From assembly GCF_016135805.1 (NCBI RefSeq), contig NZ_JADWOX010000021.1:36768-100767 (forward strand): a stretch of 64,000 nt of DNA, given 5' to 3'. The position numbers were made by a program, and so were the translations under genes. Numbering within the stretch: the stretch's first letter is position 1; every line of letters starts with the position of its first letter. The stretch comes from Caulobacter hibisci. Its GTDB lineage: Bacteria; Pseudomonadota; Alphaproteobacteria; Caulobacterales; Caulobacteraceae. The notes below the pieces were generated by a model. The model was not told where the DNA came from and made no database searches. It saw only the letters and a program-made list of their open reading frames with translations. Below are positions 35,959-44,184 of this stretch, one piece after another.

Positions 35959-37020
35959 TCAGGCCACCTTCGACTCGCCGAGCTTCTCCTTGAGCCAGTC
36001 GCGCCATTGACGCTCGAGGCCCTGTCGGTCCGGAGCCAGCCCCTTCTCGGCGCCGTCGACGCGCAGCCAGTCATCGAAGGTCTGGCCGCGTTTGAAGGCG
36101 TCGAGGATCGAGCCGAAGACCGCCGGATCGCCCGTCCGGGCCATCAGGAAGTCGGCGAACATCCTGTCCTTCACGTAGAACAGATTGATGGGGCTGACGG
36201 GACCGCCCTGCGAGGTCTCGACCCTCACGGTGACGCCCGGCTTCGGCGGCGGCGCGCCCGCCGCCAGGTCGCGCGCGTGGGCGGGATGGACCTGGTCGAG
36301 GAAGCCGGACAGGTCGAGCAGGTCCGCCTGGGTGAGCGCGCCGGATGTCTGCGGCTGGGCGGCCAGATAGAGGTCCCTGAACTGGCCGCGGCGGGCGTCG
36401 GCGTTGGCGTCGCTCTCGGCGACGATGGCCGAGAGCTCGTCCATCCAGTCCGGACCGGGGCCGCCGTAGTGGCCGCCGACGTCGCCGCGCACGCCGGGCC
36501 AGCCGGACTCGACGTACCACTGGTGCGCCAGCTCATGCGGCACCACCGACGCCTCGCGCTGGTCGATGCTGGCGTCCATGGCTGCCTGGCGTCGCTGCAC
36601 GACCTGGTCGATGAAGGCCTGGGGCTTGCCCTGGGCCTGCATCTGCTCGACCTGCTGCTGCAGGGCCTTGCCGAGGCTGTCCTTCTGCGTCTGCTTGGTC
36701 GGCCAGGCCAGAACACGGTCGTAGCCGAGCTTCAGCAGGGCGGCGTTGGCCTGGCGCGTCTGGGCTAGGTCGGCGGTCTCGTAGACGATATAGGGCGTCG
36801 CCGGGCGGGCGAAGCGGGCCTGGAAGCGCTGCTCGCCCGCCGAGGCGTAGCGCGCCAGCTCGTCGGCGCGCGCGGGATCCGGCGCGAGCGCCGCGCCGTG
36901 GGCGGTGGCGACGCAGATGAAGCCCGGCAACGCCGGCGCGGCCTTCGCGCAGACATCCTCGGCCTGAGCGACGCCGCCCGCCATCGCCAGGCCGACGCCC
37001 AGCACGCCCATCCAACGCAT
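35959..37020 (-). CDS. Secreted HELAH zinc metallopeptidase-like protein
   Basis: This 353-aa protein has a signal peptide (MRWMGVLGVGLAMAGGVAQA). The zinc motif HELAH lies at residues 162-166, with a likely third ligand Glu195 in WMDELSAIVAE, the gluzincin layout. Two Cys (24 and 36) may form a disulfide. I do not recognise a named subfamily. The helix before the active site is long and Gln-rich. A perfect inverted repeat lies about 80 bp upstream of its start. Confidence 0.8.
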   Translation of the reverse strand: MRWMGVLGVGLAMAGGVAQAEDVCAKAAPALPGFICVATAHGAALAPDPARADELARYASAGEQRFQARFARPATPYIVYETADLAQTRQANAALLKLGYDRVLAWPTKQTQKDSLGKALQQQVEQMQAQGKPQAFIDQVVQRRQAAMDASIDQREASVVPHELAHQWYVESGWPGVRGDVGGHYGGPGPDWMDELSAIVAESDANADARRGQFRDLYLAAQPQTSGALTQADLLDLSGFLDQVHPAHARDLAAGAPPPKPGVTVRVETSQGGPVSPINLFYVKDRMFADFLMARTGDPAVFGSILDAFKRGQTFDDWLRVDGAEKGLAPDRQGLERQWRDWLKEKLGESKVA

Positions 37021-37101
37021 GATCGTTCCCCTCCGGTCATGAAGCTTGACCGAAGGATCGCCCGCCGCATCCGGCGGATTGATGGCGCGAATGTGCTAAG
37101 G

Positions 37102-37122
37102 TTGCGTCACGTATTGACGCAA
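37102..37122. promoter_or_regulatory. Perfect 8-bp inverted repeat upstream of the HELAH peptidase
   Basis: TTGCGTCA-N5-TGACGCAA lies between the DUF6065 gene (stop at 37137) and the peptidase start (37020), both minus strand. There is no T tract on either side, so an operator is more likely than a terminator. Confidence 0.4.
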
Positions 37123-37136
37123 TCTCGGGTGGATGA

Positions 37137-37883
37137 TCAGAACCCGATCTTCGGCGCCTTCAGGCGACGCTTGTTGACGTGACCCTTGGGGGCAGGCGCC
37201 TCGATTTCCTCGGGCAGCTCGCCCTTGAAGTAGAAGCGCTGCCAGGCCTCCTTGGTGGCGGCCGGGTCGCGGGCGGCGATGCGGGCGTTGAACTCGCCGC
37301 GCTTCTCGGCCCAGACGTCGTACTGCTTGCGGATGTCGGGGTTGGAATTCATGTGCCGGATCACCGGCTGCACGTTTTCCAGCGGCTTGTCCTGGATCAT
37401 GGTGATGAAGCAGAACGGCTCGCCCTTGGCGAACTTCACCGTGCCGGGGCGGGTGAAGATCCAGTTCATCGTGAAGGGGAAGGGCAGCCAGTCGGTCTCG
37501 ACCAGGCCGGCCAGGGGCTGGATGCCGTCCTTGATGTGGTTGGGCGGGCCCATGGTCCAGATCAGCCAGTCCGGCGGGGTGCGGAACAGGTAGCCGGTGT
37601 GAAAGGTGATCGTCCCGCGCGAGAAGTGGGACTTCACGAAGTCGTCGAAGCCCGGGTGCGGGTGGTCCGAGCGGAAGGTGATGTCGTTCTGGTGGACGCC
37701 GCCGTTCCAGGTGGCCTCGAACCCGACCGGGCACAGAATCTCCCAGCCGGTGGTGTTGGCCATGGTCAGCGGCAGGCAGCGATAGGGATGGCGGTCGGCG
37801 AAGTGGTCCATCCAGGCCCGCTGCGGACGCCCAGGCACGATCTCCGGCGGCCGGCTCTCGGTGGGATAGCACTCCAGATACAT
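37137..37883 (-). CDS. DUF6065 family protein
   Basis: This 248-aa soluble protein is rich in Trp, Pro and aromatic residues (WMDHFADRHPYRCLPLTMANTTGWEILCPV, then HTGYLFRTPPDWLIWTMGPPNHIKDGIQPL); this composition matches DUF6065. The function is unknown. The second half (MNWIFTRPGTVKFAKGEPFCFI) is well conserved in such proteins. It is the downstream neighbour of the Kef-type antiporter on the same strand. Confidence 0.75.
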   Translation of the reverse strand: MYLECYPTESRPPEIVPGRPQRAWMDHFADRHPYRCLPLTMANTTGWEILCPVGFEATWNGGVHQNDITFRSDHPHPGFDDFVKSHFSRGTITFHTGYLFRTPPDWLIWTMGPPNHIKDGIQPLAGLVETDWLPFPFTMNWIFTRPGTVKFAKGEPFCFITMIQDKPLENVQPVIRHMNSNPDIRKQYDVWAEKRGEFNARIAARDPAATKEAWQRFYFKGELPEEIEAPAPKGHVNKRRLKAPKIGF

Positions 37884-37924
37884 GCCGCTTGTTTCCCGTT
37901 GTTATTGACGACCTTCCTCCTGCC

Positions 37925-39874
37925 TTAGCCCTGCGGAGGCGCTCCCGTCCAGCCGTCGGCGTCGACGGGCTCCACGTCCCCGCGGCGCTGGGCCAGCTTG
38001 CGCAGCTCCTCGTCGCGGGTCGCCGTGTCCCAAGCCCCGCCCAGTTCGCCCGGACGCATGCGCGCCAGGTCGGCGGCCAGCAGCCGGTCCATGGTCTGGG
38101 CCGCGTCGCGCGAGGCCAGGATATAGGCCTCTTCCTGGCCCCACATCGGCTTGAGATCCTCGAAGGTCTTGCGGTCGTGGCGACGGAAGAAGGCCGTGGC
38201 GCGGAAAGCCTTGTGGGCCCGGAAGCCCAGCTTCTGCAAAGCCGTCGACCCCAGCGACAGGGCCGCCTCGAAGGTCTCGCGCTCGACCGCGTCGGCGCCG
38301 TTCGACAGCAGGTCGTAGGCGTGGCGGCGGTCCCAGGCGCGGGCCAGGATGATCAGGTTGGGGAAGGCCTTGCGGGCGGTCTCCACCAGCTCGGTGGTCT
38401 TGTCGCGGTCGTCGAGGGCGACGATCAGCATCCGGGCCTGCTCGGCGCCGGCGGCGCGCAGCAGGTCCAGGCGCGTGGCGTCGCCATAGTGCACCCGACG
38501 GCCGAAGCGACGCAGCAGCTCGATCTGCTCGATGTCGCTGTCCAGAACCGTCGACTTGAAGCCGTTGGCCTGCAGCAGGCGGCCGGTGATCTGACCGAAG
38601 CGACCGAAGCCCGCGATGATGATGTCCGGCTCGCCCTCGTCGAAATTGGGGGCCTCCGGCTCGACATCGGGGATCGAGGCGTTGATCAGCTCGGCGATGC
38701 GCTCGTAGAGGATCATGGCCACCGGCGTCAGGGCCATGGAGACGGCGACGGCGGCGGTCAGCAAGGCCGCGAGATCCGCGCCGATGACGCCGGCTCCGAC
38801 GGTGAAGGTCAGCAGCACGAAGGCGAACTCGCCGCCCTGGGCCAGGGCCGTGGCCACGGCCGCCGCCCCGCGTCCGGGCGCGCCGGCCAGGCGGGCGATG
38901 CCGAACATGACCAGGAACTTCAGCACCATCAGGCCCAGAACCAGGCCGATCAGGGTCAGGGGCTGGCGGGCGATCAGCATCAGGTCGATGCCGGCCCCGA
39001 CGGTGATGAAGAACAGGCCCAGAAGCAGGCCGCGGAACGGCTCGATGTCGGTCTCGAGCTCGCGGCGGAACTCGCTCTCGGCCAGCACCACCCCGGCCAG
39101 GAAGGCCCCGAGGGCGGGCGACAGGCCGACCGACTGCATCAGCCCGGCCACGCCGACGACGATCAGCAGGGCCGCGGCGGTGAAGATCTCGCGCAGGCGG
39201 GCCTCGGCGATGAAGCGGAAGATCGGCCGCACGACGAAGCGGCCGCCGCCGACCACGGCGCCCACCGCGCCCAGCACGGCCAGGCCCTGGGCCCAGGCCG
39301 GCAGGTGCGAGATCAGGCTGGCGCCATGGCCGCCGGCCTCGGCCGCGTGGGCCTCGGGCGCGACCGTCGCCAGCAGCGGCAGCAGGGCGAACATCGGGAT
39401 CACCGCCAGGTCCTGCAGCAGCAGCACCCCGAAGGCGGCGCGGCCCACGGGACCCTGGCGCAGGCCCTTCTCGTCGAGGGTCTGCAGCACGATGGCGGTC
39501 GACGACATGGCCAGGACCAGCCCCACGGCCAGGGCCGTCTGCCAGGGCAGGCCCAGCAGGTAGCCGGCCACGGCCACGGCCAGGGCCGTGCCCACCACCT
39601 GGGCGCCGCCCAGGCCGAAGATGGTCTTGCGCATCTCCCACAGGGTGGAGGGACGCACCTCCAGCCCGATCAGGAACAGCAGGATGACCACGCCGAACTC
39701 GGCGAAGCGCATGATGTCGCCCTGCTCGCCGACCAGCGACAGCATGGCGGGACCGATCAGCACGCCGGCGATCAGGTAGCCCAGCACCGAGCCGAGGCCC
39801 AGGCGCTTGGCGATCGGCACCGAGATCACCGCGGCGCCCAGATAGACCAGGGCCTGCTTGAGGAACGGCTCCAT
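37925..39874 (-). CDS. Kef-type potassium:proton antiporter (CPA2)
   Basis: This 649-aa protein has a membrane domain of about 12 helices (GLGSVLGYLIAGVLIGPAML, then MSSTAIVLQTLDEKGL). A cytoplasmic RCK/TrkA-N domain follows (DIIIAGFGRFGQITGRLLQANG). The layout is that of KefB/KefC, which release potassium under electrophile stress and are gated by glutathione. The flavoprotein partner gene lies 3 bp upstream (39878-40471), supporting the Kef assignment. Confidence 0.93.
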   Translation of the reverse strand: MEPFLKQALVYLGAAVISVPIAKRLGLGSVLGYLIAGVLIGPAMLSLVGEQGDIMRFAEFGVVILLFLIGLEVRPSTLWEMRKTIFGLGGAQVVGTALAVAVAGYLLGLPWQTALAVGLVLAMSSTAIVLQTLDEKGLRQGPVGRAAFGVLLLQDLAVIPMFALLPLLATVAPEAHAAEAGGHGASLISHLPAWAQGLAVLGAVGAVVGGGRFVVRPIFRFIAEARLREIFTAAALLIVVGVAGLMQSVGLSPALGAFLAGVVLAESEFRRELETDIEPFRGLLLGLFFITVGAGIDLMLIARQPLTLIGLVLGLMVLKFLVMFGIARLAGAPGRGAAAVATALAQGGEFAFVLLTFTVGAGVIGADLAALLTAAVAVSMALTPVAMILYERIAELINASIPDVEPEAPNFDEGEPDIIIAGFGRFGQITGRLLQANGFKSTVLDSDIEQIELLRRFGRRVHYGDATRLDLLRAAGAEQARMLIVALDDRDKTTELVETARKAFPNLIILARAWDRRHAYDLLSNGADAVERETFEAALSLGSTALQKLGFRAHKAFRATAFFRRHDRKTFEDLKPMWGQEEAYILASRDAAQTMDRLLAADLARMRPGELGGAWDTATRDEELRKLAQRRGDVEPVDADGWTGAPPQG

Positions 39875-39877
39875 GCT

Positions 39878-40471
39878 TTACGCTCCTTCCGCGGCGTGGT
39901 CGGCGGTCAGCAGGGCCGACAACCGCGCCTGGTAGCGCAGGGCCTCGGCCTTCAGCTGCTCGTCGTCCTTCATCGCCGCCCCGTGCACCACGAACGGCGT
40001 CTCCCAGACCATGCCGCACAGATAGGCGGTCTGTTCCAGCGGGCGCAGGAATTCGTCCAGGGTGAAGCGGTTGTAGCCCTTGACGTGATAGGCCTGGGCC
40101 GGGCCGCCGGTGGTGCAGGACACGAACAGGCGCTTGCCCGCGAGGGCGTCGCCGCCCAGGCCGTAGGCGAAGCCGTGCAGCCAGACGAGATCCAGCCACT
40201 CCTTCATCAGGGCCGGCGGCGAATACCAGAACAGCGGGAACTGCAGGGCGATGATGTCGTGCTCGACCAGCTTCTGCTGCTCGGCCTCGATGTCGATCGC
40301 GAAGTCCGGATAGGTCTCGTACAGGTCGTGGAAGGTGACGCCGGAAAGGGCCTTGGCCGCCTTGGCCAGGGCGCGATTGGCGCGCGAGCGTTCAAGCGCC
40401 GGGTGCGCCAGGGTCAACAGGGCGCCGGCGGTGGCGGGCGTCACGATCGCGGTGCTAGGCTCGCTCGTCAC
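39878..40471 (-). CDS. Kef-associated flavodoxin-fold quinone oxidoreductase (KefF/KefG-like)
   Basis: This 197-aa NQO1-type flavoprotein contains LLTLAHPALERSRANRAL, the HDIIALQFPLFWYSPPALMKEW block and a CTTGGPAQAY segment. KefF and KefG bind the antiporters and activate them. The gene ends 3 bp before the antiporter start, so both are made from one transcript. Confidence 0.92.
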   Translation of the reverse strand: MTSEPSTAIVTPATAGALLTLAHPALERSRANRALAKAAKALSGVTFHDLYETYPDFAIDIEAEQQKLVEHDIIALQFPLFWYSPPALMKEWLDLVWLHGFAYGLGGDALAGKRLFVSCTTGGPAQAYHVKGYNRFTLDEFLRPLEQTAYLCGMVWETPFVVHGAAMKDDEQLKAEALRYQARLSALLTADHAAEGA

Positions 40472-40579
40472 GCGCGCTCACCGATCGAAGTCGCGTGGCG
40501 GGAAAATTTATTCATCAAGGCTTGAATTTCTCCAGCCGGCGCTTCAGAGCAGTCGGCGAACGTCGCTCCGGGAGGAACC

Positions 40580-41290
40580 ATGGTCGACAAGGTGAAGTCA
40601 GACGCCGCGGAAGCGTTGGCGGGTCTGCTGTTCGACGGCATGACCATCATGGCCGGGGGCTTCGGCCTTTGCGGCATTCCCGAAAACCTGATCGCGGCGA
40701 TCCGCGAAACGGGGGTCAAGGACCTCACGGTCATCTCCAACAACTGCGGGGTCGACGGGTTCGGCCTGGGCATCCTGCTGGAGAACCGTCAGATCAAGAA
40801 GATGGTCTCGTCCTATGTGGGCGAGAACAAGCTGTTCGAACAGCTATACTTGAGTGGGGAGCTTCAATTGGAGTTCAACCCCCAGGGCACCCTGGCCGAG
40901 CGCATTCGCGCCGGCGGCGCGGGCATCCCCGCCTTCTTCACGCGCACCGGCTACGGCACGCTGGTGGCCGAGGGCAAGGAGACCCGCGAGTTCGACGGCG
41001 AGATGTACGTGATGGAGCGCGGGCTCACCGCCGACCTGTCGATCGTCAAGGCCTGGAAGGCCGACGCCGAGGGCAACCTCGTCTACCGAAAGACCGCCCG
41101 CAACTTCAATCCGATGATGGCCACGGCCGGCAAGGCCACCGTCGTCGAGGTCGAAGAACTGGTAGCGACCGGCGCGCTCGACAAGGACAACATCCACACC
41201 CCCGGCATCTTCGTCGACCGCATCATCAAGGGCGCGAAGTTCGAGAAGCGTATCGAACGGGTCACCACGCGCCAGAAGGAACAAGCGTAA
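40580..41290 (+). CDS. scoA: 3-oxoacid CoA-transferase subunit A
   Basis: This 236-aa alpha subunit has the family signature GGFGLCGIPENLI near the N-terminus and FFTRTGYGT in the middle. With subunit B it moves CoA between succinyl-CoA and 3-oxoacids such as acetoacetate. GGGAGGA precedes the ATG. Its stop overlaps the start of subunit B by one base (TAATG), which fits equimolar production. Confidence 0.96.
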   Translation: MVDKVKSDAAEALAGLLFDGMTIMAGGFGLCGIPENLIAAIRETGVKDLTVISNNCGVDGFGLGILLENRQIKKMVSSYVGENKLFEQLYLSGELQLEFNPQGTLAERIRAGGAGIPAFFTRTGYGTLVAEGKETREFDGEMYVMERGLTADLSIVKAWKADAEGNLVYRKTARNFNPMMATAGKATVVEVEELVATGALDKDNIHTPGIFVDRIIKGAKFEKRIERVTTRQKEQA

Positions 41291-41931
41291 TGGCCTGGAC
41301 CCGCGACGAGATGGCGGCCCGCGCCGCCAAGGAGCTGCGCGACGGCTTCTATGTGAACCTCGGCATCGGCATCCCGACCCTGGTGGCCAACTACATCCCC
41401 GAGGGCATGCACGTGACGCTGCAGAGCGAGAACGGCATGCTGGGCATGGGCCCCTTCCCCTATGAGGGCGAGGAAGACGCCGACCTCATCAACGCCGGCA
41501 AGCAGACGATCACCGAGCTGGATTCCAGCTCCTATTTCTCGTCGGCCGACAGCTTCGCCATGATCCGCGGCGGCCACATCGCCCTGTCGATCCTGGGCGG
41601 CATGCAGGTGTCCGAGACGGGCGACCTGGCCAACTGGATGGTGCCCGGCAAGATGGTCAAGGGCATGGGCGGGGCCATGGACCTGGTGGCCGGGGTCAAG
41701 CGCGTGGTCGTGGTCATGGACCACTGCGAGAAGTCGGGCGCCCCCAAGCTGCTGAAGGCCTGCTCGCTGCCGCTGACCGGCGCCGGCGTCGTCGACCTGC
41801 TGATCACCGAACTGGGCGTTTTCGAGATCAACCGCGGCAAGACCCCGATGAGGCTGATCGAGCTGGCGCCGGGCGTCACGGCCGACGAGGTCAAGGCCAA
41901 GACCGAGGCGGCGTTCGAGGTGGCGGTCTAA
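41290..41931 (+). CDS. scoB: 3-oxoacid CoA-transferase subunit B
   Basis: This 213-aa beta subunit has the catalytic Glu in SENGMLGMGPFP and the GGHIALSILGGMQVS block. It begins at the ATG sharing its first base with the stop of subunit A. A REPIN-like element follows 19 bp after the stop. Confidence 0.96.
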   Translation: MAWTRDEMAARAAKELRDGFYVNLGIGIPTLVANYIPEGMHVTLQSENGMLGMGPFPYEGEEDADLINAGKQTITELDSSSYFSSADSFAMIRGGHIALSILGGMQVSETGDLANWMVPGKMVKGMGGAMDLVAGVKRVVVVMDHCEKSGAPKLLKACSLPLTGAGVVDLLITELGVFEINRGKTPMRLIELAPGVTADEVKAKTEAAFEVAV

Positions 41932-41949
41932 TCTCGCTCTCTATTTCTT

Positions 41950-42085
41950 CCCGTCATTCCCGCCCTTGTGGCGGGAACCCCTGGTTCCGCTCGCAATGGC
42001 ATTGCAAGCGGCGTGCTGAGCACGCCGCCTCATTCTCACCTGCGGCTGATAGAGAGGTTCCCGCCACAAGGGCGGGAATGACGGG
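41950..42085. repeat. REPIN-like element, family A copy 2
   Basis: A 136-bp element has the same inverted ends as copy 1 and the central palindrome GCGGCGTGC-TGA-GCACGCCGC. Its flank sequences between the ends and centre match those of copies 1 and 3 when it is reverse-complemented, so this copy is inverted. It lies just before the DinB gene. Confidence 0.92.
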
Positions 42086-42201
42086 CGTATAGGGTAGCAC
42101 TTACCTTGCACCGCCTTCCAAGCTGCCCTTGCACCTCCCACCAAGCTGAGCCATCTGCGAACCGGGCGGCCCGCAACCCGCCCGCGTCCGGAGCCGACCT
42201 G

Positions 42202-42702
42202 ATGCGCGACTACTTCATCCTGATGGCCGGCTACAACGCCTGGGCCAACCAGCGCCTGCATGCTGCCTGTGAAGCCCTGCCCGAAGGCGGCTTCACCGCG
42301 CCGCGCGGCGGTTTCTTCGGCTCGATCGCCGGGACGCTGAACCACCTGTTGGTCACCGACCGCATCTGGACGGCGCGCCTTTCCGCAACGCCCCTGCCGC
42401 CCTATGGCCTCGACGCCGTACTGTTCACCGACCTCGCCGAACTGCGCGCGGCCCGCGACGCCGAGGACGCGGCCCTGATCGCCCATGTCGCCGGCCTCAC
42501 CGACGCGGCCTGCGCGGCGGAGTTCCGCTGGACGCGCATGGCCGACGGCGTCGAGGTGGTCGGCCCGCTGTGGAAGACCCTGGCCCACCTCTTCAACCAC
42601 CAGACCCACCATCGCGGCCAGGCCCACGACCTGCTGAGCCAGGCAGGCCTCGCCCCGCCGTCGCTGGACTTGCCGGTCTATCAGCGGGAAGCGGGCGTCT
42701 GA
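42202..42702 (+). CDS. DinB family protein
   Basis: This 166-aa four-helix protein has the DinB His triad: a His in TLNHLLVTDRIW and two in LFNHQTHHRGQAHDLL. GGAG precedes the ATG at 42202. DinB-like proteins bind a metal and include thiol-S-transferases; the substrate is not known. The gene is bracketed by inverted copies of a REPIN-like element. Confidence 0.92.
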   Translation: MRDYFILMAGYNAWANQRLHAACEALPEGGFTAPRGGFFGSIAGTLNHLLVTDRIWTARLSATPLPPYGLDAVLFTDLAELRAARDAEDAALIAHVAGLTDAACAAEFRWTRMADGVEVVGPLWKTLAHLFNHQTHHRGQAHDLLSQAGLAPPSLDLPVYQREAGV

Positions 42703-42729
42703 CGTCGATGCTGGGCCCATCCTTCTAAT

Positions 42730-42864
42730 CCCGTCATTCCCGCCCTTGTGGCGGGAAACCCTCTATCAGCCGAAGGTCGGATGGGGCGACGTGCCGAGCA
42801 CGTCGCTGGCGCCTCACGTGAAAGCGGAACCAGGGGTTCCCGCCACAAGGGCGGGAATGACGGG
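42730..42864. repeat. REPIN-like element, family A copy 3
   Basis: A 135-bp element has identical ends. The central palindrome reads GCGACGTGC-CGA-GCACGTCGC: a G:C pair of copies 1 and 2 is replaced by A:T on both sides, so pairing is kept. Its orientation is the same as copy 1 and opposite to copy 2. Confidence 0.92.
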
Positions 42865-42949
42865 AGAAGGGGAAGGAGGATAAAGCGGCAAGAGACTCCA
42901 CGCGGTTCACACCTGTAGCTCCACCCCCTGGATGTGCTAGATCGCGGCC

Positions 42950-43420
42950 ATGAAACGCGCCGTCGAGCACCGTATCGGGGTCCAGGCCCCCGCCGAGATC
43001 GTCTGGGAAGTCGTGTCCGACTTCGACCGCTGGCACGAGTGGAACCCGCTCTACGTCAAGGCGGCCGGCCAGCTGAAGATCGGCACGGCCCTGACCCTGG
43101 AAGAGGCGATCGGCGATCGTCCGGTCAAGGTGATCCAGCCGATCGTCCAGGACTGGGTGCCCTATGAGCAACTGCACTGGCGCTCGCAACGCCTGGGCGG
43201 GTTCGTCACCGCCATCCGCTACATCGAGGTCGAGAACATGGGCGACACCAACGCCACCTTCTCGAACGGCGAGCTGTTCATGGGCCTGCTGGTCAAGTGG
43301 ATCGGCAAGGACGAGCGCAAGGCGCTGCGGGCGGCGTTCACGGCCATGGGCGAGGCGGTGCGCGACCGGGCCGAGGCCCTCTGGCGCGAGCGCTCGGCCG
43401 CCCCATCTGAAGCCGGATGA
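42950..43420 (+). CDS. SRPBCC (START/polyketide-cyclase-like) protein
   Basis: This 156-aa protein has the helix-grip start IGVQAPAEIVWEVVSDFDRWHEWNPLYVKA and a C-terminal long helix. It binds a hydrophobic ligand by family; the ligand is unknown. Its stop overlaps the next start (ATGA, 43417-43420), coupling it to the NifU/IscU-like gene. Confidence 0.9.
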   Translation: MKRAVEHRIGVQAPAEIVWEVVSDFDRWHEWNPLYVKAAGQLKIGTALTLEEAIGDRPVKVIQPIVQDWVPYEQLHWRSQRLGGFVTAIRYIEVENMGDTNATFSNGELFMGLLVKWIGKDERKALRAAFTAMGEAVRDRAEALWRERSAAPSEAG

Positions 43421-43878
43421 TCGACGATCTATACAGCGCCAGGATCCTGACGCTCGTGGCCAACCTGCCGCGGGCGGGCCGCCTGCCTGCGCCTGACGCC
43501 AGCGCCGAGAAGACGGCCAAGCTGTGCGGCAGCCGCATCCTCGTCGATGTCGTGGTCGAGGACGGCAAGGTCGCCGACTTCGCCCAGGAGGTTTCGGCCT
43601 GCGCGCTGGGCCAAGCCAGCGCCGCGGTGCTGGGGGGCAACGTGATCGGCGCGGATCTTTCCGAACTTGAGTTGGCCCGCGACGCCCTGGCCGCTATGCT
43701 GAAGGCGAACGGTTCGCCTCCTGCGGGCCGGTTCGCGGAGCTCGCCGTGCTGGAGCCGGTCAAGGACTATCCCGCCCGTCACGCTTCGACGCTTCTGGCG
43801 TTCGAGGCCACGGTCGAGGCTGTCCGGAAGGCCACAGCCGCCGCCCAAACGCGAACTAGCAGCGCCGGCGCCGCTTGA
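43417..43878 (+). CDS. IscU/NifU N-terminal-like Fe–S scaffold protein, missing the third Cys
   Basis: This 153-aa protein has the scaffold fold signatures AKLCGSRILVDVVVEDGKV and SACALGQASAAVL, giving Cys37 and Cys62. At the position of the third cluster Cys of IscU (LHCS) it has RHAS. It therefore lacks one canonical ligand. It may bind a cluster differently or act as an adaptor. It is coupled to the SRPBCC gene upstream and precedes yidD by 54 bp. Confidence 0.85.
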   Translation: MIDDLYSARILTLVANLPRAGRLPAPDASAEKTAKLCGSRILVDVVVEDGKVADFAQEVSACALGQASAAVLGGNVIGADLSELELARDALAAMLKANGSPPAGRFAELAVLEPVKDYPARHASTLLAFEATVEAVRKATAAAQTRTSSAGAA

Positions 43879-43932
43879 TCGGAGCTTTTCGCGGGTGCGA
43901 TAAGTCCCCGACTCCGTTCGCAAAGCGCCGGC

Positions 43933-44184
43933 ATGAGCTTTTATGACCGCACTGTCGACCTGGGCCTGCGCGCCTACAAGTTGACGCTCTCGCCTCTCAT
44001 CGGGCGCCAGTGCCGCTTCCTGCCGACCTGTTCGGAATATGCGGCCCAGGCGCTCAAGGATCACGGACCCGCCAAGGGGTCCTGGCTGGCGTTGCGACGG
44101 ATCTGCCGATGCAATCCGTTCGGCGGCTGGGGATACGACCCGCCGCCGCCGCGCCAGCCGCGTAAATGGATGTGTGAAGAATGA
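43933..44184 (+). CDS. yidD: Membrane protein insertion efficiency factor YidD
   Basis: This 83-aa amphipathic protein contains YKLTLSPLIGRQCRFLPTCSEYAAQAL and RRICRCNPFGGWGYDP, the YidD hallmarks with three conserved Cys. It helps insert inner-membrane proteins. Its stop overlaps the thrS start (ATGA). Confidence 0.96.
   Translation: MSFYDRTVDLGLRAYKLTLSPLIGRQCRFLPTCSEYAAQALKDHGPAKGSWLALRRICRCNPFGGWGYDPPPPRQPRKWMCEE

Noticed and set aside
37889..40525. An 878-codon plus-strand open frame opposite the Kef antiporter and its partner
   Set aside because: The translation is His/Gln/Gly/Asp-rich without any fold signature, while both minus-strand genes are clear.
41950..42085. CRISPR repeat or insertion-sequence end
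   Set aside because: There are no regularly spaced repeats and no transposase frame; the structure is that of a REPIN-like palindrome.
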